Positions 1-9,386 of a DNA stretch of 52,994 bases are shown here, piece after piece (the stretch's first letter is position 1; the number at the start of each line of letters is the position of its first letter). The stretch covers positions 1 through 52,994 of the forward strand of contig VFGU01000009.1 of the NCBI GenBank assembly GCA_009392285.1, given 5' to 3'. A program made the translations under genes and the position numbers. Origin of the DNA: SAR202 cluster bacterium. Lineage in GTDB: Bacteria > Chloroflexota > Dehalococcoidia > Lucifugimonadales > Lucifugimonadaceae. The notes below the pieces were generated by a model. It saw only the letters and a program-made list of their open reading frames with translations, was not told the DNA's origin and did not search any database.

Positions 1-307
1 TAATTTGGTTAGCAACAGTTTCTATAAGCATTCCAAGTTCAAAGTGGCCAGTATGATGACCTAAAGCAATAGGTTCTCCGTCATCACTTCTCATGCCTCC
101 TAGTGTGCTCAAAATCATAAATTGAGTCCCCCATAATTTTTTTGGGTCCCATCCCATCCCAGTGTTTTGGCTTTGAGCAAAAAGATTTCCACTAGGCTCA
201 GAGATTAATTGCTCATGAGTGAATTCTATTTTCCCTTTTGGCCCCTCTGCGTGAGTCAAAAAATCCCATGAATTATCATTTAATTTAGATTCTCCTAGTA
301 TATCCAT
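1..307 (-). CDS. YjhG/YagF-type sugar-acid dehydratase (IlvD/Edd family), N-terminal part only
   Basis: I translated this partial gene by hand; it starts with ATG at 307 and runs off the left edge, giving about 102 residues. They contain SPSGNLFAQSQNTGMGWDP-like, FMILSTLGGMR and DGEPIALGHHTGHFELGM-like segments (the first reads EPSGNLF), which match the N-terminus of E. coli YagF/YjhG as I remember it. Family members dehydrate aldonic acids such as xylonate to 2-keto-3-deoxy acids with an Fe-S cluster; the cluster and catalytic residues lie outside the window. An in-frame stop just upstream fixes the start. The gene begins 4 nt after the stop of the SDR gene, so it is the third gene of an operon with the SDR and amidohydrolase. 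Family is well supported; exact substrate is unknown. Confidence 0.82.
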   Translation of the reverse strand, partial: MDILGESKLNDNSWDFLTHAEGPKGKIEFTHEQLISEPSGNLFAQSQNTGMGWDPKKLWGTQFMILSTLGGMRSDDGEPIALGHHTGHFELGMLIETVANQI

Positions 308-311
308 GGAT

Positions 312-938
312 TTATTTTAACAATTTAATGAATTCTTGCTTGAATAAAGCAATGTTTTTTGAAGAGTCTTTGGCTGGCAGTATTTTTTTAGGTTTGAATT
401 CTAGTATCTTGATCCTATCTAAATTAATTTCAGAAACTTCAGAGCAATACTCAGAAAGCATAGATTTAGTTTTTGAATAGGAATAATAATTTTTATTATC
501 TAAATCATTATCAGTCATATTTATAATGAAATAATTTGATTTGATGGTTTTATAATTTTCAAAAATTATTGAAGTCAGTGTTAAAGGATTTCTATAATGG
601 ATATTAATATTTTTTTGGTAATTTTCGAATTTAAAATTGTCTATTGTGTCCTCAAAATATAAAGATGCATTATTGATTACACCTATTAAGTTAGTTTTTT
701 TTGGCATTAGATTTTTTAATATATTTTTTGAATTTACTTTTGAAAGGTCAATATAGAGGGGAAAAAATTTTTGTTTTTTGAATTTATTATTTAGACTTTT
801 TGAAAGTCGGTCAGTTTCTTTTTTTGATTTAAAATAATGAAGCAATATATTGTATTTTTGCTCTGCTAGCAATTCAGCTATATGTTTTCCAAGTTTACTT
901 GCTGACCCAGTCAATAAGACGAATTCATCCTTTGGCAT
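312..938 (-). CDS. Short SDR-family oxidoreductase, FolM/pteridine-reductase-like
   Basis: The protein has 208 residues, shorter than the usual 240-260. It shows the NAD(P)-binding glycine motif TGSASKLG at residues 10-17, the NNAS motif at 89-92 and a YxxxK catalytic motif (Y152/K156, or Y154/K158). The usual catalytic Ser position carries an N-M-T-D stretch (140-143), as in dihydromonapterin reductase FolM and PTR1, where Asp replaces Ser. The C-terminal substrate loop is reduced. It starts 2 nt after the amidohydrolase stop and ends 4 nt before the dehydratase start, so all three are probably co-transcribed. Context would allow a sugar dehydrogenase role, whereas motif similarity points to pteridine reduction; I cannot decide between them. 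Confidence 0.75.
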   Translation of the reverse strand: MPKDEFVLLTGSASKLGKHIAELLAEQKYNILLHYFKSKKETDRLSKSLNNKFKKQKFFPLYIDLSKVNSKNILKNLMPKKTNLIGVINNASLYFEDTIDNFKFENYQKNINIHYRNPLTLTSIIFENYKTIKSNYFIINMTDNDLDNKNYYSYSKTKSMLSEYCSEVSEINLDRIKILEFKPKKILPAKDSSKNIALFKQEFIKLLK

Positions 939-940
939 AA

Positions 941-1765
941 TTAATTTAAATTCAGTATATTTTTTATATTTTTTTCAGTTATATTTATTAGGTCTTTTTC
1001 TTTTAAATTCTTCATTTCACTTAATATTCTTTCTGGAGATAGAATTGGAAAATCGCTTCCAAAAATTATTTTCTCTGAACCGACAATTTCTATTGCTATC
1101 TCAAATATTTTTGGATTGTATAAAAATGATGATGCGGCCGTATCGTAATATACATTTTTGGATACATCTTTAACCTCATTCATTAATTCATAAAATAATA
1201 AGCCACCACCCCAGTGAGCAAGAATTATTTTATTTTCTGGGAATAATTCAATAAATTTGTATATATTTTGAGCATAAGAACTACCTTTGCCAGGATACAA
1301 ATGTCCTACTGGTTCAGAAGCATGAATGATTATCGGAAGCGAGTTTTCTTGTAACAATTTTAAGGCATCATTCCAGAGATTTTTATCATCTAGTGCAAGT
1401 TCTTGTATTGATGGATGTATCTCACCTGCGCCCTTTGCTCCTAATTTTATACACTTTTCCATTTCTTCTAAATTTTCTTTAAACAATGGGTTTATTGAAA
1501 AAAAGGGGATTAGTTCATCTGGATTTCTCTTAAAAGTATCTAAATTAAATTGATTTGATGCCTGCAGAAGATCGAAATTTGTCCATCCATAGCCCAATAT
1601 AATTGATTTTTCTATATTGTGAGAGTTCATGTTTTTAATCAGTTCTTCAGACGTTGTAATTTTTTGTTCATCACTAAACATTTCTGAAAGAACTTTTTCT
1701 TTGCCAAACTCTTCTATAAGTTTATTAGGCCTATTTGGTAATATATGTGTATGAGAATCAATCAT
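941..1765 (-). CDS. Amidohydrolase-2 family metal-dependent hydrolase (TIM barrel)
   Basis: This 274-residue protein has the amidohydrolase_2 (PF04909) pattern: HxH at residues 5-7 on strand 1, H148 (IIIHASE), H184 (LAHWGGG) and D238 in GSDFP, all metal or catalytic positions. The family includes lactonases, decarboxylases and hydrolases acting on carboxylates. It is the first gene of a leftward three-gene operon with an SDR and a sugar-acid dehydratase, so a sugar lactonase role is attractive but inferred. The ATG at 1765 lies 3 nt downstream of a TAAAAT hexamer and has no Shine-Dalgarno, so the transcript may be nearly leaderless. Confidence 0.85.
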   Translation of the reverse strand: MIDSHTHILPNRPNKLIEEFGKEKVLSEMFSDEQKITTSEELIKNMNSHNIEKSIILGYGWTNFDLLQASNQFNLDTFKRNPDELIPFFSINPLFKENLEEMEKCIKLGAKGAGEIHPSIQELALDDKNLWNDALKLLQENSLPIIIHASEPVGHLYPGKGSSYAQNIYKFIELFPENKIILAHWGGGLLFYELMNEVKDVSKNVYYDTAASSFLYNPKIFEIAIEIVGSEKIIFGSDFPILSPERILSEMKNLKEKDLINITEKNIKNILNLN

Positions 1766-1798
1766 AATATTTTAAAAGTTTAAGTTAGTTTACAGGAT

Positions 1799-2887
1799 AT
1801 GAATAATTTAAATCGAGGTACTGTTTTCGTAAAGAAAGTTTCACCAGAAACGATTCTGGAAGATTATTCGTGGCTATTACAAAAGGCGAAAGTCACTGAA
1901 AATTTTGATAAATCTATAAATACTTTCCTAAAAGTAAATATTTCATGGGACAGATATTACCCTGGATGTTCCACAGCGCCATGGCAACTAGAAGGCGTAA
2001 TTAAAGAACTATTAAAGAACAATTTTTCAAATATTATCGCTGCACATAATGGGACAGTTGTTGTAGATCCCGAAAGAGGAAGAGCTGAAAATAAACATAA
2101 AAATGTAGAAGATAAATACAATATTCCTTATATTCTTGTTGATTCTCCAGAATCTGAGGCAGTCGCTTATAAACCAAAAAGTAAATTATTAGTATTAGAT
2201 AAGATTTTCAAAGAAGGCATCATGATTCCAAAAACTTTTTTTGGTAGCAATATTATTCATATGCCAACAATGAAAACACATGTTTTTACAACTATGACAG
2301 GAGCCTTAAAAAATGCTTTTGGAGGATTGCTTAATCAAAATAGACATTGGACCCACTCACAAATTCATGAGACTTTGGTTGATTTGTTACAAATTCAGCA
2401 CGATATACATGAAAATATTTTTGCTGTTTCTGATGGTGCATTCTCAGGAGATGGGCCAGGACCTAGAGCAATGAGAATTAAAGAGAAAGATATTATTGTG
2501 GGGGGTTATGATCAAGTCGCTGTTGATGCAGTTGTAGCCAAAATGATGGGTTTTGATCCAATGAAAATTGATAAATTAAAAATCTGCCATGAAATGTCAC
2601 TTGGAGTCGCAAAACCCTCAGAAATTAATGTGGTCGGAGACGATATATCATCTATTAATTGGAAATATTCATCAACTGAAAATACTTTTGCCAGTAAAGG
2701 TCAAAAATTTATTTATTGGGGACCATTAAAACCTTTAGAGAAAATTCTTCTTAGAAGTAAAATTGCACCATGGGCATTTTTTGCTTCTGACCTATATCAC
2801 AATAAATATTGGCTTAAATTTATAGGGAAAAGCAGAATTAAAAAAGCACTAAAATCAAAATGGGGCAAGTTATTTCTAAGTTACTAG
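1799..2887 (+). CDS. DUF362 domain-containing protein
   Basis: This 362-residue protein matches the DUF362 pattern, including the typical PTMKTH segment (residues 156-161) followed by GALKNAFGG. Some relatives carry a C-terminal 4Fe-4S ferredoxin domain; none is visible here, and the C-terminus ends in a basic amphipathic stretch. The function of the family is unknown. It is transcribed alone, divergent from the amidohydrolase operon (33-bp gap) and convergent with proA, with a 4-nt overlap of the two stop regions. The start is ATG at 1799; AGGAT abuts it too closely to be a normal Shine-Dalgarno. Confidence 0.8.
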   Translation: MNNLNRGTVFVKKVSPETILEDYSWLLQKAKVTENFDKSINTFLKVNISWDRYYPGCSTAPWQLEGVIKELLKNNFSNIIAAHNGTVVVDPERGRAENKHKNVEDKYNIPYILVDSPESEAVAYKPKSKLLVLDKIFKEGIMIPKTFFGSNIIHMPTMKTHVFTTMTGALKNAFGGLLNQNRHWTHSQIHETLVDLLQIQHDIHENIFAVSDGAFSGDGPGPRAMRIKEKDIIVGGYDQVAVDAVVAKMMGFDPMKIDKLKICHEMSLGVAKPSEINVVGDDISSINWKYSSTENTFASKGQKFIYWGPLKPLEKILLRSKIAPWAFFASDLYHNKYWLKFIGKSRIKKALKSKWGKLFLSY

Positions 2888-4137
2888 GATCTGATATGAC
2901 CTTTCCCTGTAATTATCCATTTATATGATGTAATTTCACTTAGTCCCAAAGGTCCTCTAGGAGAAACTTTAGTGGTGCTAATTGCAATTTCAGCCCCAAG
3001 CCCCAATTCTCCGCCATCATTAAATCTGGTCGATGCATTTACGGTTACGGCTGAAGAATTTACTTTTTCAGTAAATATTTTTTGATTTTTTGCTATGTCT
3101 GAAATTATCCCGTCAGTATGACCATAACTATGTTTATCAATATGTTTTATAGCCTCTTCAATAGAAGAAACCGTCTTTAAGGAAACTATTAAATTTAGAT
3201 ATTCTTGTCCCCAGTCATTATCTGATGCCTTTTTTATTAATCTAGATGAATTTATTTTTTTTGCGCTTTGAAATAACTTTGGTTGAATTCTCATTTCAAT
3301 TCCAAGCCCAACAAAGTGATTAATTATTTTGGGAAGCAATTTATTTTGTTGCTTTTCATGAAGCAAGATTGTGTCTAATGCATTACAAACACTTGGTGCC
3401 TGAGTTTTTGCATTTTCTAAAATTGGAAGGAGAGATTTTTCGTCAATTTTCTCATCTACAAATAAATGACTTACTCCTATTCCACCAAAAATGGCTCGCA
3501 TTTTTGCATTTTTTGAAACATTATTTACAAGTTCTTTACCGCCCCTTGGTATAACCAAATCTATATATTCGTCCATGCTTAACATTTCATTAATATATTT
3601 TCTGTCTGGATCTTTTAAATATTGAACAGCATTGGGATTAATCTTATTTTTTTTAAGAGCATCTCTTATAATTTTTGTAAGTAATAAATTTGTTTGTAGA
3701 GATTCTTTACCGCCCCTCAAAATTGTTACATTTCCTGATTTTATGGACAAACAAGCAATGTCTATAGTCACATTTGGCCTGCTTTCATATATTGCTGCAA
3801 TAACACCAATTGGAACAGATTGCTTCTTAATTACCAAGCCATCATTCCTGGTATATTCTTCATCGCTTAATAAAGGATCACTTAATTTCCTAATATTGTT
3901 TATAGAATTAATGATACTTTTTAGTTTTTGAGAATTTAGAATCAATCTTTCCTTTATTTCAGAAGGCAATCTTTTGTTATTGGATAGATCTTTAGCATTT
4001 GCTTTAAGGATTGAACTTTCTTGCCTTTTTAAGTTTTCAGATATTTCTTTTAGTATCTGGTTTCGCTTTAAGTTGGACAACAAGCCCATTTCCCCTGTGC
4101 ATTTTCTTGCAGATTTACAAATTGATGTTAAATTCAT
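2884..4137 (-). CDS. proA: Gamma-glutamyl phosphate reductase (glutamate-5-semialdehyde dehydrogenase)
   Basis: ProA reduces gamma-glutamyl phosphate with NADPH to glutamate-5-semialdehyde, the second step of proline biosynthesis in the cytoplasm. At 417 residues it has the standard length. The catalytic cysteine is C251 in APSVCNALDT; IYESRPNVT (117-124) and the C-terminal NASTRFNDGGELGLGAE block are also typical. It overlaps proB by 4 nt (ATGA), so the two are translationally coupled. Its 3' end overlaps the convergent DUF362 gene by 4 nt. Confidence 0.97.
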   Translation of the reverse strand: MNLTSICKSARKCTGEMGLLSNLKRNQILKEISENLKRQESSILKANAKDLSNNKRLPSEIKERLILNSQKLKSIINSINNIRKLSDPLLSDEEYTRNDGLVIKKQSVPIGVIAAIYESRPNVTIDIACLSIKSGNVTILRGGKESLQTNLLLTKIIRDALKKNKINPNAVQYLKDPDRKYINEMLSMDEYIDLVIPRGGKELVNNVSKNAKMRAIFGGIGVSHLFVDEKIDEKSLLPILENAKTQAPSVCNALDTILLHEKQQNKLLPKIINHFVGLGIEMRIQPKLFQSAKKINSSRLIKKASDNDWGQEYLNLIVSLKTVSSIEEAIKHIDKHSYGHTDGIISDIAKNQKIFTEKVNSSAVTVNASTRFNDGGELGLGAEIAISTTKVSPRGPLGLSEITSYKWIITGKGHIRS

Positions 4138-5270
4138 AACTTATTTTCACTAGTTGATTCTAATAATACTAGGTTATCTCTATGTATCATCTCGGTGCCA
4201 TAATTAATTTCAATAATTTCATCTATTTCGTTTGAATCTTTACCTTTTAACTTTAAAGAATCTTCGGTGCCATAATTTGTTATTCCATATGCTATTTCGT
4301 TATTTTTTGAATCTTTAATTAATAAAATATCACCTCTATTAAATTTTCCTTCAATTGATAATATTCCAACTGGCAGCAAACTTGCACCTTTGGTTAATAG
4401 TGCTTTTTTTGCGCCGTCATCAATTATTATCATTCCTTTATTTTCAGATACGCCTGTAAATAACCATCTCTTTTTACTTTCTAGATTGGAAGAATTAGGC
4501 ACAAATTGAGTTCCTATGCTATTCCCTTCAATGATTTTATTTATTACATTGTTTTGAGGGCTTGTTATTACACACTTAATTCCAGACCCCATGCATATTT
4601 TTGCTGCTTCTAATTTACTTTTCATTCCTCCAGAACCCACTTTGTCTTCTGAGTCTTTTGCGTAAGACATTATAGTTTCGTCAATCACATCAACTTTTTT
4701 AATTAATACTCCTTTACCATTGATGTCAGGATTTTCTGTATACAATCCATCCATTCTTCCAAATAGAATGAGCAAATCGGCATCAATTGCATTTGCAACT
4801 ACAGATGACAGCCTGTCATTATCTCCATAAAATCGCCCCTCAATTTCTTTAGTAGAAACAACATCATTTTCGTTGATTATTGGAATTACATTTAATTCGT
4901 AAAGTTTTTCTAAAGTATTTTTTATGTTTAAATATGCAATCCTAGAATTGAAATTATCACGACCCGCCAATACTTGAGCACAATAAATATTATGAGATTC
5001 AAAAAATTTACTATATTTCTCCATTAAAAATGTTTGACCTATCGAAGCCATAGCTTGTTTTGATGAAGTTTGATTAGAATTTTCTAAACCTTTTATTAGT
5101 AAGTGATGTTTTGCTAGAGCGACTGCGCCAGACGTAACTATAGTAAATTCAAAACCTTTTGATCTTAAATTAACAATTTCACTTAACAATTCATTTAGAT
5201 GATTATAGTTATTATCTTGAGCGTCATTTAGAATTATTTGTGAGCCAATTTTTATGACAATTCTTTTCAT
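4134..5270 (-). CDS. proB: Glutamate 5-kinase with C-terminal PUA domain
   Basis: ProB phosphorylates glutamate to gamma-glutamyl phosphate, the committed and usually proline-inhibited step of proline synthesis. The 378-residue protein has an amino-acid-kinase domain over about residues 1-260 (VKIGSQ near the start, VTSGAVA, INENDVVST, DNDRLSS, GGMKSKLEAA) and a PUA domain over roughly 280-365 (KGASLLPVGI, FNRGDIL). It is the first gene of proBA. The promoter is probably the ATTATAAT octamer at 5292-5299, shared back to back with mfd; on this strand TATAAT lies 21 nt before the ATG, with TTAACT 18 bp further upstream. Confidence 0.97.
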   Translation of the reverse strand: MKRIVIKIGSQIILNDAQDNNYNHLNELLSEIVNLRSKGFEFTIVTSGAVALAKHHLLIKGLENSNQTSSKQAMASIGQTFLMEKYSKFFESHNIYCAQVLAGRDNFNSRIAYLNIKNTLEKLYELNVIPIINENDVVSTKEIEGRFYGDNDRLSSVVANAIDADLLILFGRMDGLYTENPDINGKGVLIKKVDVIDETIMSYAKDSEDKVGSGGMKSKLEAAKICMGSGIKCVITSPQNNVINKIIEGNSIGTQFVPNSSNLESKKRWLFTGVSENKGMIIIDDGAKKALLTKGASLLPVGILSIEGKFNRGDILLIKDSKNNEIAYGITNYGTEDSLKLKGKDSNEIDEIIEINYGTEMIHRDNLVLLESTSENKL

Positions 5271-5291
5271 AGTGTGTTCAAATTTTTTTCC

Positions 5292-5299
5292 ATTATAAT
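5292..5299. promoter_or_regulatory. Symmetric -10 element shared by proB and mfd
   Basis: The octamer ATTATAAT is its own reverse complement, so it gives a perfect TATAAT on both strands between the divergent proB and mfd starts. For proB, a -35-like TTAACT lies at 5316-5321. No clear -35 is visible for mfd. This is a prediction from sequence only. Confidence 0.5.
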
Positions 5300-5347
5300 T
5301 TAGAGTATAGTTTTAAGTTAATTTATATCCAAGCATAAGGCTAAAAT

Positions 5348-8300
5348 TTGAAAGTTCAATCTGAAATTAAAAAAAATAACCAATTTGAATCAATTTTTTC
5401 AAATCTTTTATTTCACAAAAAAGAAAGTTTGGTAAAAAGGATTTCAAATTTGGATGAAGGTTTGCTAGAAATATATTCTTCAGGAGAAAGTTTAGCTTTT
5501 TTAACTTCACTAATTTCAAGAGCTAGAGATGAAAGTGTTATTTTAATTGTTGATACACCTGAACTGTCTAGATCATTATACGAAGATTGCGCTGAATTTT
5601 TACAAAATTATATAGACGTCATTCATGTTCCCGAAATTGATACTCACCCAATGAGTGGTTTGGAATTTGACTCTTTTTCCAATATTGAACGAAATGGGGC
5701 TATTTCAAAAATGTTAGATTTAAGAAATAAAAATTTTTTGGCTATAACCTCAGGACTTTCTCTGTCCCAGAAAACTCCCAATTTAGAATTTTTATCTAAC
5801 GAAGGAACATTTGATTCATATATTGGGCAAAAAATAAAAATTAGTGAAATTGTTAATAAACTTTCATTTTTAGGGTATGAGAGAACTCATGTGGTTGAGC
5901 AATCAGGAGAGTTTTCTGTCAGGGGCAATCTTATTGATGTTTTTCCGGTAGGCAATAAGAACCCTTTAAGGATTGATTTTATAGGAGATGAAATTGAGAG
6001 TATTAGAAATTTTGACCAAGAATCTCAGAAGACAATAAAACAGGTTAAAAAAGCGTCGATCAGAGTTTCTAGCCAATTATCTTTATCAGAAAAAGAATCA
6101 AAAAAGATGGGAGAAGGCGGATGTTTGTTAGATATTTTTAATCAAAATTCTATAGTGGTCATTAATGAACCACAATTAATAGAAATTTCTATTAAAAAAT
6201 ATGAAGAGAGGTTTTCTCTTAATAAAAAAGACAGGTTTACCTATAAACAAAAGGATATAGCAGAAAGATTATTAAAATTTAATAAGATGATAAATATAAA
6301 AAATCTTATGATCTCAAATAAAGTCGGAAAGAATTTTATTGAAGTTGAAAAAATAGACTTGAAAGGTAGTAATCTAAGTTCACTAGACCCCATAGGGAAA
6401 GCTGTAGATCAAATAATTCAATATAGCAAAGATTCTATAGTTATGGTTGCGTCAAATAATATAGTAAGGATTAAAGAAAAGATAAATGAATATTCGACTA
6501 GTAATAAGGATTTAGAGAAAAAGATTTTTTTTGCAAAGAAGTCTATTAACAATTCTTTTGGAATTAAGATTGACAATGGCACTGGCATTATATTTCTTGG
6601 TGATCATGAATTATTTGGGATTAAAAATAAAATCAGAAATTTTGATAAATCACTAAGTAAAAGTCGTAAATCTAAGTTATTTGAAAAAGGTGCTTTAGTT
6701 GTCCATGAAGATCATGGGATATCAAGATTTATTGGAGTTACAAAATTAGAAGGTCATGGCGATAGGGAGTATTTAGAATTACATTTTGCAGAAGACGATA
6801 AACTTTTTGTTCCTGCTGACCAAATATCTAGAATTGAGTTGTACAGAGGAGGGCAGGATAATGCTCCTAATCTGCATCGACTTCATGGAAAAGAATGGGA
6901 GAGGCAGAAAGATAGAGTAAAAAAATCTACAGAAATATTGGCATCTGAACTTTTATACATACATTCTAGTAGAAAAAAAGTTAAAGGTTTTTCTTTTAAC
7001 AAAAATGATGACTGGATGTTAGCGCTTGAATCTAGTTTTCCATTTGCTCTTACGGAAGATCAGCAGAGATCTATAAACGAGATATACAAAGATATGGAAA
7101 GTATCATACCTATGGACAGACTACTTTGCGGGGATGTTGGATTTGGAAAAACTGAATTGGCAGTTAGAGCAAGTTTCAAGGCAGTGCAGAGCGGAAAACA
7201 AGTTGCAATATTGGTCCCTACCACAGTATTAGCTGATCAACATTACGATACATTTAAATCAAGACTTAATCAGTTTCCAGTAAATATCCAGTGCCTTAGT
7301 AGGCTTAAAACAATCAAAGAATCAAATGAAATAAAGAAACAATTAAGGGCAGGGCAGGTTGATATATGCATAGGTACACACAAATTGCTCCAAGATACTA
7401 TAGATTTTAAGGATTTAGGATTATTCATAGTTGATGAGGAGCATAAATTTGGAGTAAGACAGAAAGAGTTTTTAAAAAGCATGAGGCTTAATTTAGACAT
7501 ACTTTCTTTGAGCGCAACTCCAATCCCTAGGACAATGAATTTGGCCTTGTCTGGAGTAAGGGATCTTAGCATGATTGAGACAGCCCCATTAGATAGGAGG
7601 TCTGTAAGAACATATGTTGTTGAAGAAAATGACGAATTATTAAGAGAGATAATACTAAGAGAGAAAGATAGAAATGGACAGATGTTTATTGTCTATAATC
7701 GTGTTAATAAAATAGAAAAAATTGCTGAGAAAATTAAAGAAGTTGTTCCAGAAGTTAAAGTTGATTATGCACATGGAAGGATGGACCCTAGGAAGTTGTC
7801 AGAGGTCATGAATAGTTTTGCAGATAAAAATATTGATGTTCTAGTTTGTACAACAATTATTGAGTCAGGTTTAGATTTGCCAGACTCTAATACAATAGTG
7901 ATAATCAATCCCCACCAATTAGGATTAGCGCAACTTTATCAACTTAGAGGAAGGGTTGGAAGATCGAGTCATCAAGCTTATGCATATTTTGTAGTGCCTA
8001 GGAAAGCAAAGCTTAACTCCGAGACTGAAAAAAGACTTGAAGCAATGACACGATTTCAATACTTAGGGGCGGGTAAAGAAATAGCTTTAAGAGATATGGA
8101 AATTAGAGGAGTAGGAAACGTTTTGGGTAAAGAGCAAAGCGGAAATATTAATGCAATTGGGCTTGGACTATTTTTAAAATTCTTAGAATCAGCAGTTTCG
8201 AGAAAGCAAAACAATATTAATTATAATGATTTGAAATTTAAATATTCATTAATTAATTTAGATCTATTAGAAGATATTGGAATACCTTTTGAGTATATTC

Positions 8301-8695
8301 CTGATATAGAATCTAGGCTTGAAATATACGATCGCTTATCTTCGATTTTTAATTTAAAAGAATTATCTGTCTATAAAGACGAATTGATCGATCGATTTGG
8401 ATTACTGCCTGAAAGTTTAATTAATTTAATTAACTACCAAAAAATAAAAATTTATTGTTCTAAATTAGAAATTAATTTTATTAGTATTAAACAAGATCAA
8501 AGTATAATTAGATTTAAATATTCCATAATTGGTATGGAAAATTTTATTGAAGAAATTTTCAAAAATAAATTTTATATATCTGATAAACAAATTAGGATTA
8601 ATCATAAAGTTGATATGACAGAACTTATACAGGCATTAAGTGATTTTGAGAGATTTAAGTCAAAATTTTCTGAGCAATTTTCTTCTATAAAATAA
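5348..8695 (+). CDS. mfd: Transcription-repair coupling factor Mfd
   Basis: Mfd displaces stalled RNA polymerase at lesions and recruits UvrA. The 1115-residue protein has a UvrB-like N-terminal region, a CarD-like RNA-polymerase-interacting domain near residues 445-500 (GALVVHEDHGISRF), two RecA-like motor domains with Walker A GDVGFGKTE near residue 596 and a DEEH box near 695 (VDEEHKFGVRQKE), QxxGRxGR (LRGRVGRSS) and a C-terminal TRCF domain. The start is TTG at 5348, supported by AAGG at 5337-5340 seven bases upstream and by no better start nearby. The 3' end overlaps the convergent HAD gene by 11 nt. Confidence 0.97.
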   Translation: MKVQSEIKKNNQFESIFSNLLFHKKESLVKRISNLDEGLLEIYSSGESLAFLTSLISRARDESVILIVDTPELSRSLYEDCAEFLQNYIDVIHVPEIDTHPMSGLEFDSFSNIERNGAISKMLDLRNKNFLAITSGLSLSQKTPNLEFLSNEGTFDSYIGQKIKISEIVNKLSFLGYERTHVVEQSGEFSVRGNLIDVFPVGNKNPLRIDFIGDEIESIRNFDQESQKTIKQVKKASIRVSSQLSLSEKESKKMGEGGCLLDIFNQNSIVVINEPQLIEISIKKYEERFSLNKKDRFTYKQKDIAERLLKFNKMINIKNLMISNKVGKNFIEVEKIDLKGSNLSSLDPIGKAVDQIIQYSKDSIVMVASNNIVRIKEKINEYSTSNKDLEKKIFFAKKSINNSFGIKIDNGTGIIFLGDHELFGIKNKIRNFDKSLSKSRKSKLFEKGALVVHEDHGISRFIGVTKLEGHGDREYLELHFAEDDKLFVPADQISRIELYRGGQDNAPNLHRLHGKEWERQKDRVKKSTEILASELLYIHSSRKKVKGFSFNKNDDWMLALESSFPFALTEDQQRSINEIYKDMESIIPMDRLLCGDVGFGKTELAVRASFKAVQSGKQVAILVPTTVLADQHYDTFKSRLNQFPVNIQCLSRLKTIKESNEIKKQLRAGQVDICIGTHKLLQDTIDFKDLGLFIVDEEHKFGVRQKEFLKSMRLNLDILSLSATPIPRTMNLALSGVRDLSMIETAPLDRRSVRTYVVEENDELLREIILREKDRNGQMFIVYNRVNKIEKIAEKIKEVVPEVKVDYAHGRMDPRKLSEVMNSFADKNIDVLVCTTIIESGLDLPDSNTIVIINPHQLGLAQLYQLRGRVGRSSHQAYAYFVVPRKAKLNSETEKRLEAMTRFQYLGAGKEIALRDMEIRGVGNVLGKEQSGNINAIGLGLFLKFLESAVSRKQNNINYNDLKFKYSLINLDLLEDIGIPFEYIPDIESRLEIYDRLSSIFNLKELSVYKDELIDRFGLLPESLINLINYQKIKIYCSKLEINFISIKQDQSIIRFKYSIIGMENFIEEIFKNKFYISDKQIRINHKVDMTELIQALSDFERFKSKFSEQFSSIK

Positions 8696-9386
8696 ATTGT
8701 AGTTCATTTAAATTATTAATTACCTGGCACTCTTCGTAATAACTATACTGACCCTCTCTATCTAATAGAATTGGGGTTATATTAGAATTTCTTGCACCTA
8801 TAACATCTGTTTCTATTTGATCCCCAATAAATACACATTCCGAAGGATCATGATCAAAGACATTTAGGGCATATTTAAATATTTTTGGAGATGGCTTTGA
8901 TTCCCCTGCATCATATGATGTTATTATTTTAAAAATATAATTTGATAAATTTAGATCCTTGCTGAGATCTTCTCCTTTTGCATCAATATTTGTAATTATA
9001 CCTACGGAAAAATTATTTTCTTTTAAGAATTTTAGACAAGGAATAACATCATCATATTTTTTTAGAGAACTCTTTTGACTGTATACATATGTCCAAATTT
9101 TTTTAACTTCGCTTTCTGATAAATTTTGACCAAGGTGGCCAAATAAATTCTTTTCATATTCGCAGTAAAATAAAAACTTTTCTTTATCACTAAGAAGATG
9201 CATAGATTTTTTAGCAGTCTGTTCAGCAAACCATGAGTCAGACTTTAATATAGCATCTTTAAATTGAGATTTATCAATTTTTAAATCTATTAATTTAGAT
9301 GCTTGATATTGAGTTTCTTCTCTATCGGGGTAAAATTTAAATAATGTATTGTACAGATCAAAAAGTACGCAGTTAATCTTATTCAA
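8685..9386 (-). CDS. HAD-family hydrolase (HAD-IA type)
   Basis: The 233-residue protein has HAD motif I FDLYNTLF with nucleophile D10, motif II in GIITNID, the conserved Lys in GESKPSPKIF and motif IV IGDQIETDVIGA. The residue two after the nucleophile is Tyr rather than the general acid/base Asp of classic phosphatases; this FDxYxTL form occurs in haloacid-dehalogenase-like and other HAD-IA proteins. Substrate cannot be read from sequence. It overlaps the upstream GT39-DUF2298 gene by 4 nt, so the two are co-transcribed, and overlaps the mfd 3' end by 11 nt. Confidence 0.85.
   Translation of the reverse strand: MNKINCVLFDLYNTLFKFYPDREETQYQASKLIDLKIDKSQFKDAILKSDSWFAEQTAKKSMHLLSDKEKFLFYCEYEKNLFGHLGQNLSESEVKKIWTYVYSQKSSLKKYDDVIPCLKFLKENNFSVGIITNIDAKGEDLSKDLNLSNYIFKIITSYDAGESKPSPKIFKYALNVFDHDPSECVFIGDQIETDVIGARNSNITPILLDREGQYSYYEECQVINNLNELQFIL

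Noticed and set aside
850-1173. A 107-codon plus-strand frame over the SDR and amidohydrolase genes.
   Set aside because: It is antisense to two clear family members and its composition is that of reverse-read AT-rich coding DNA.
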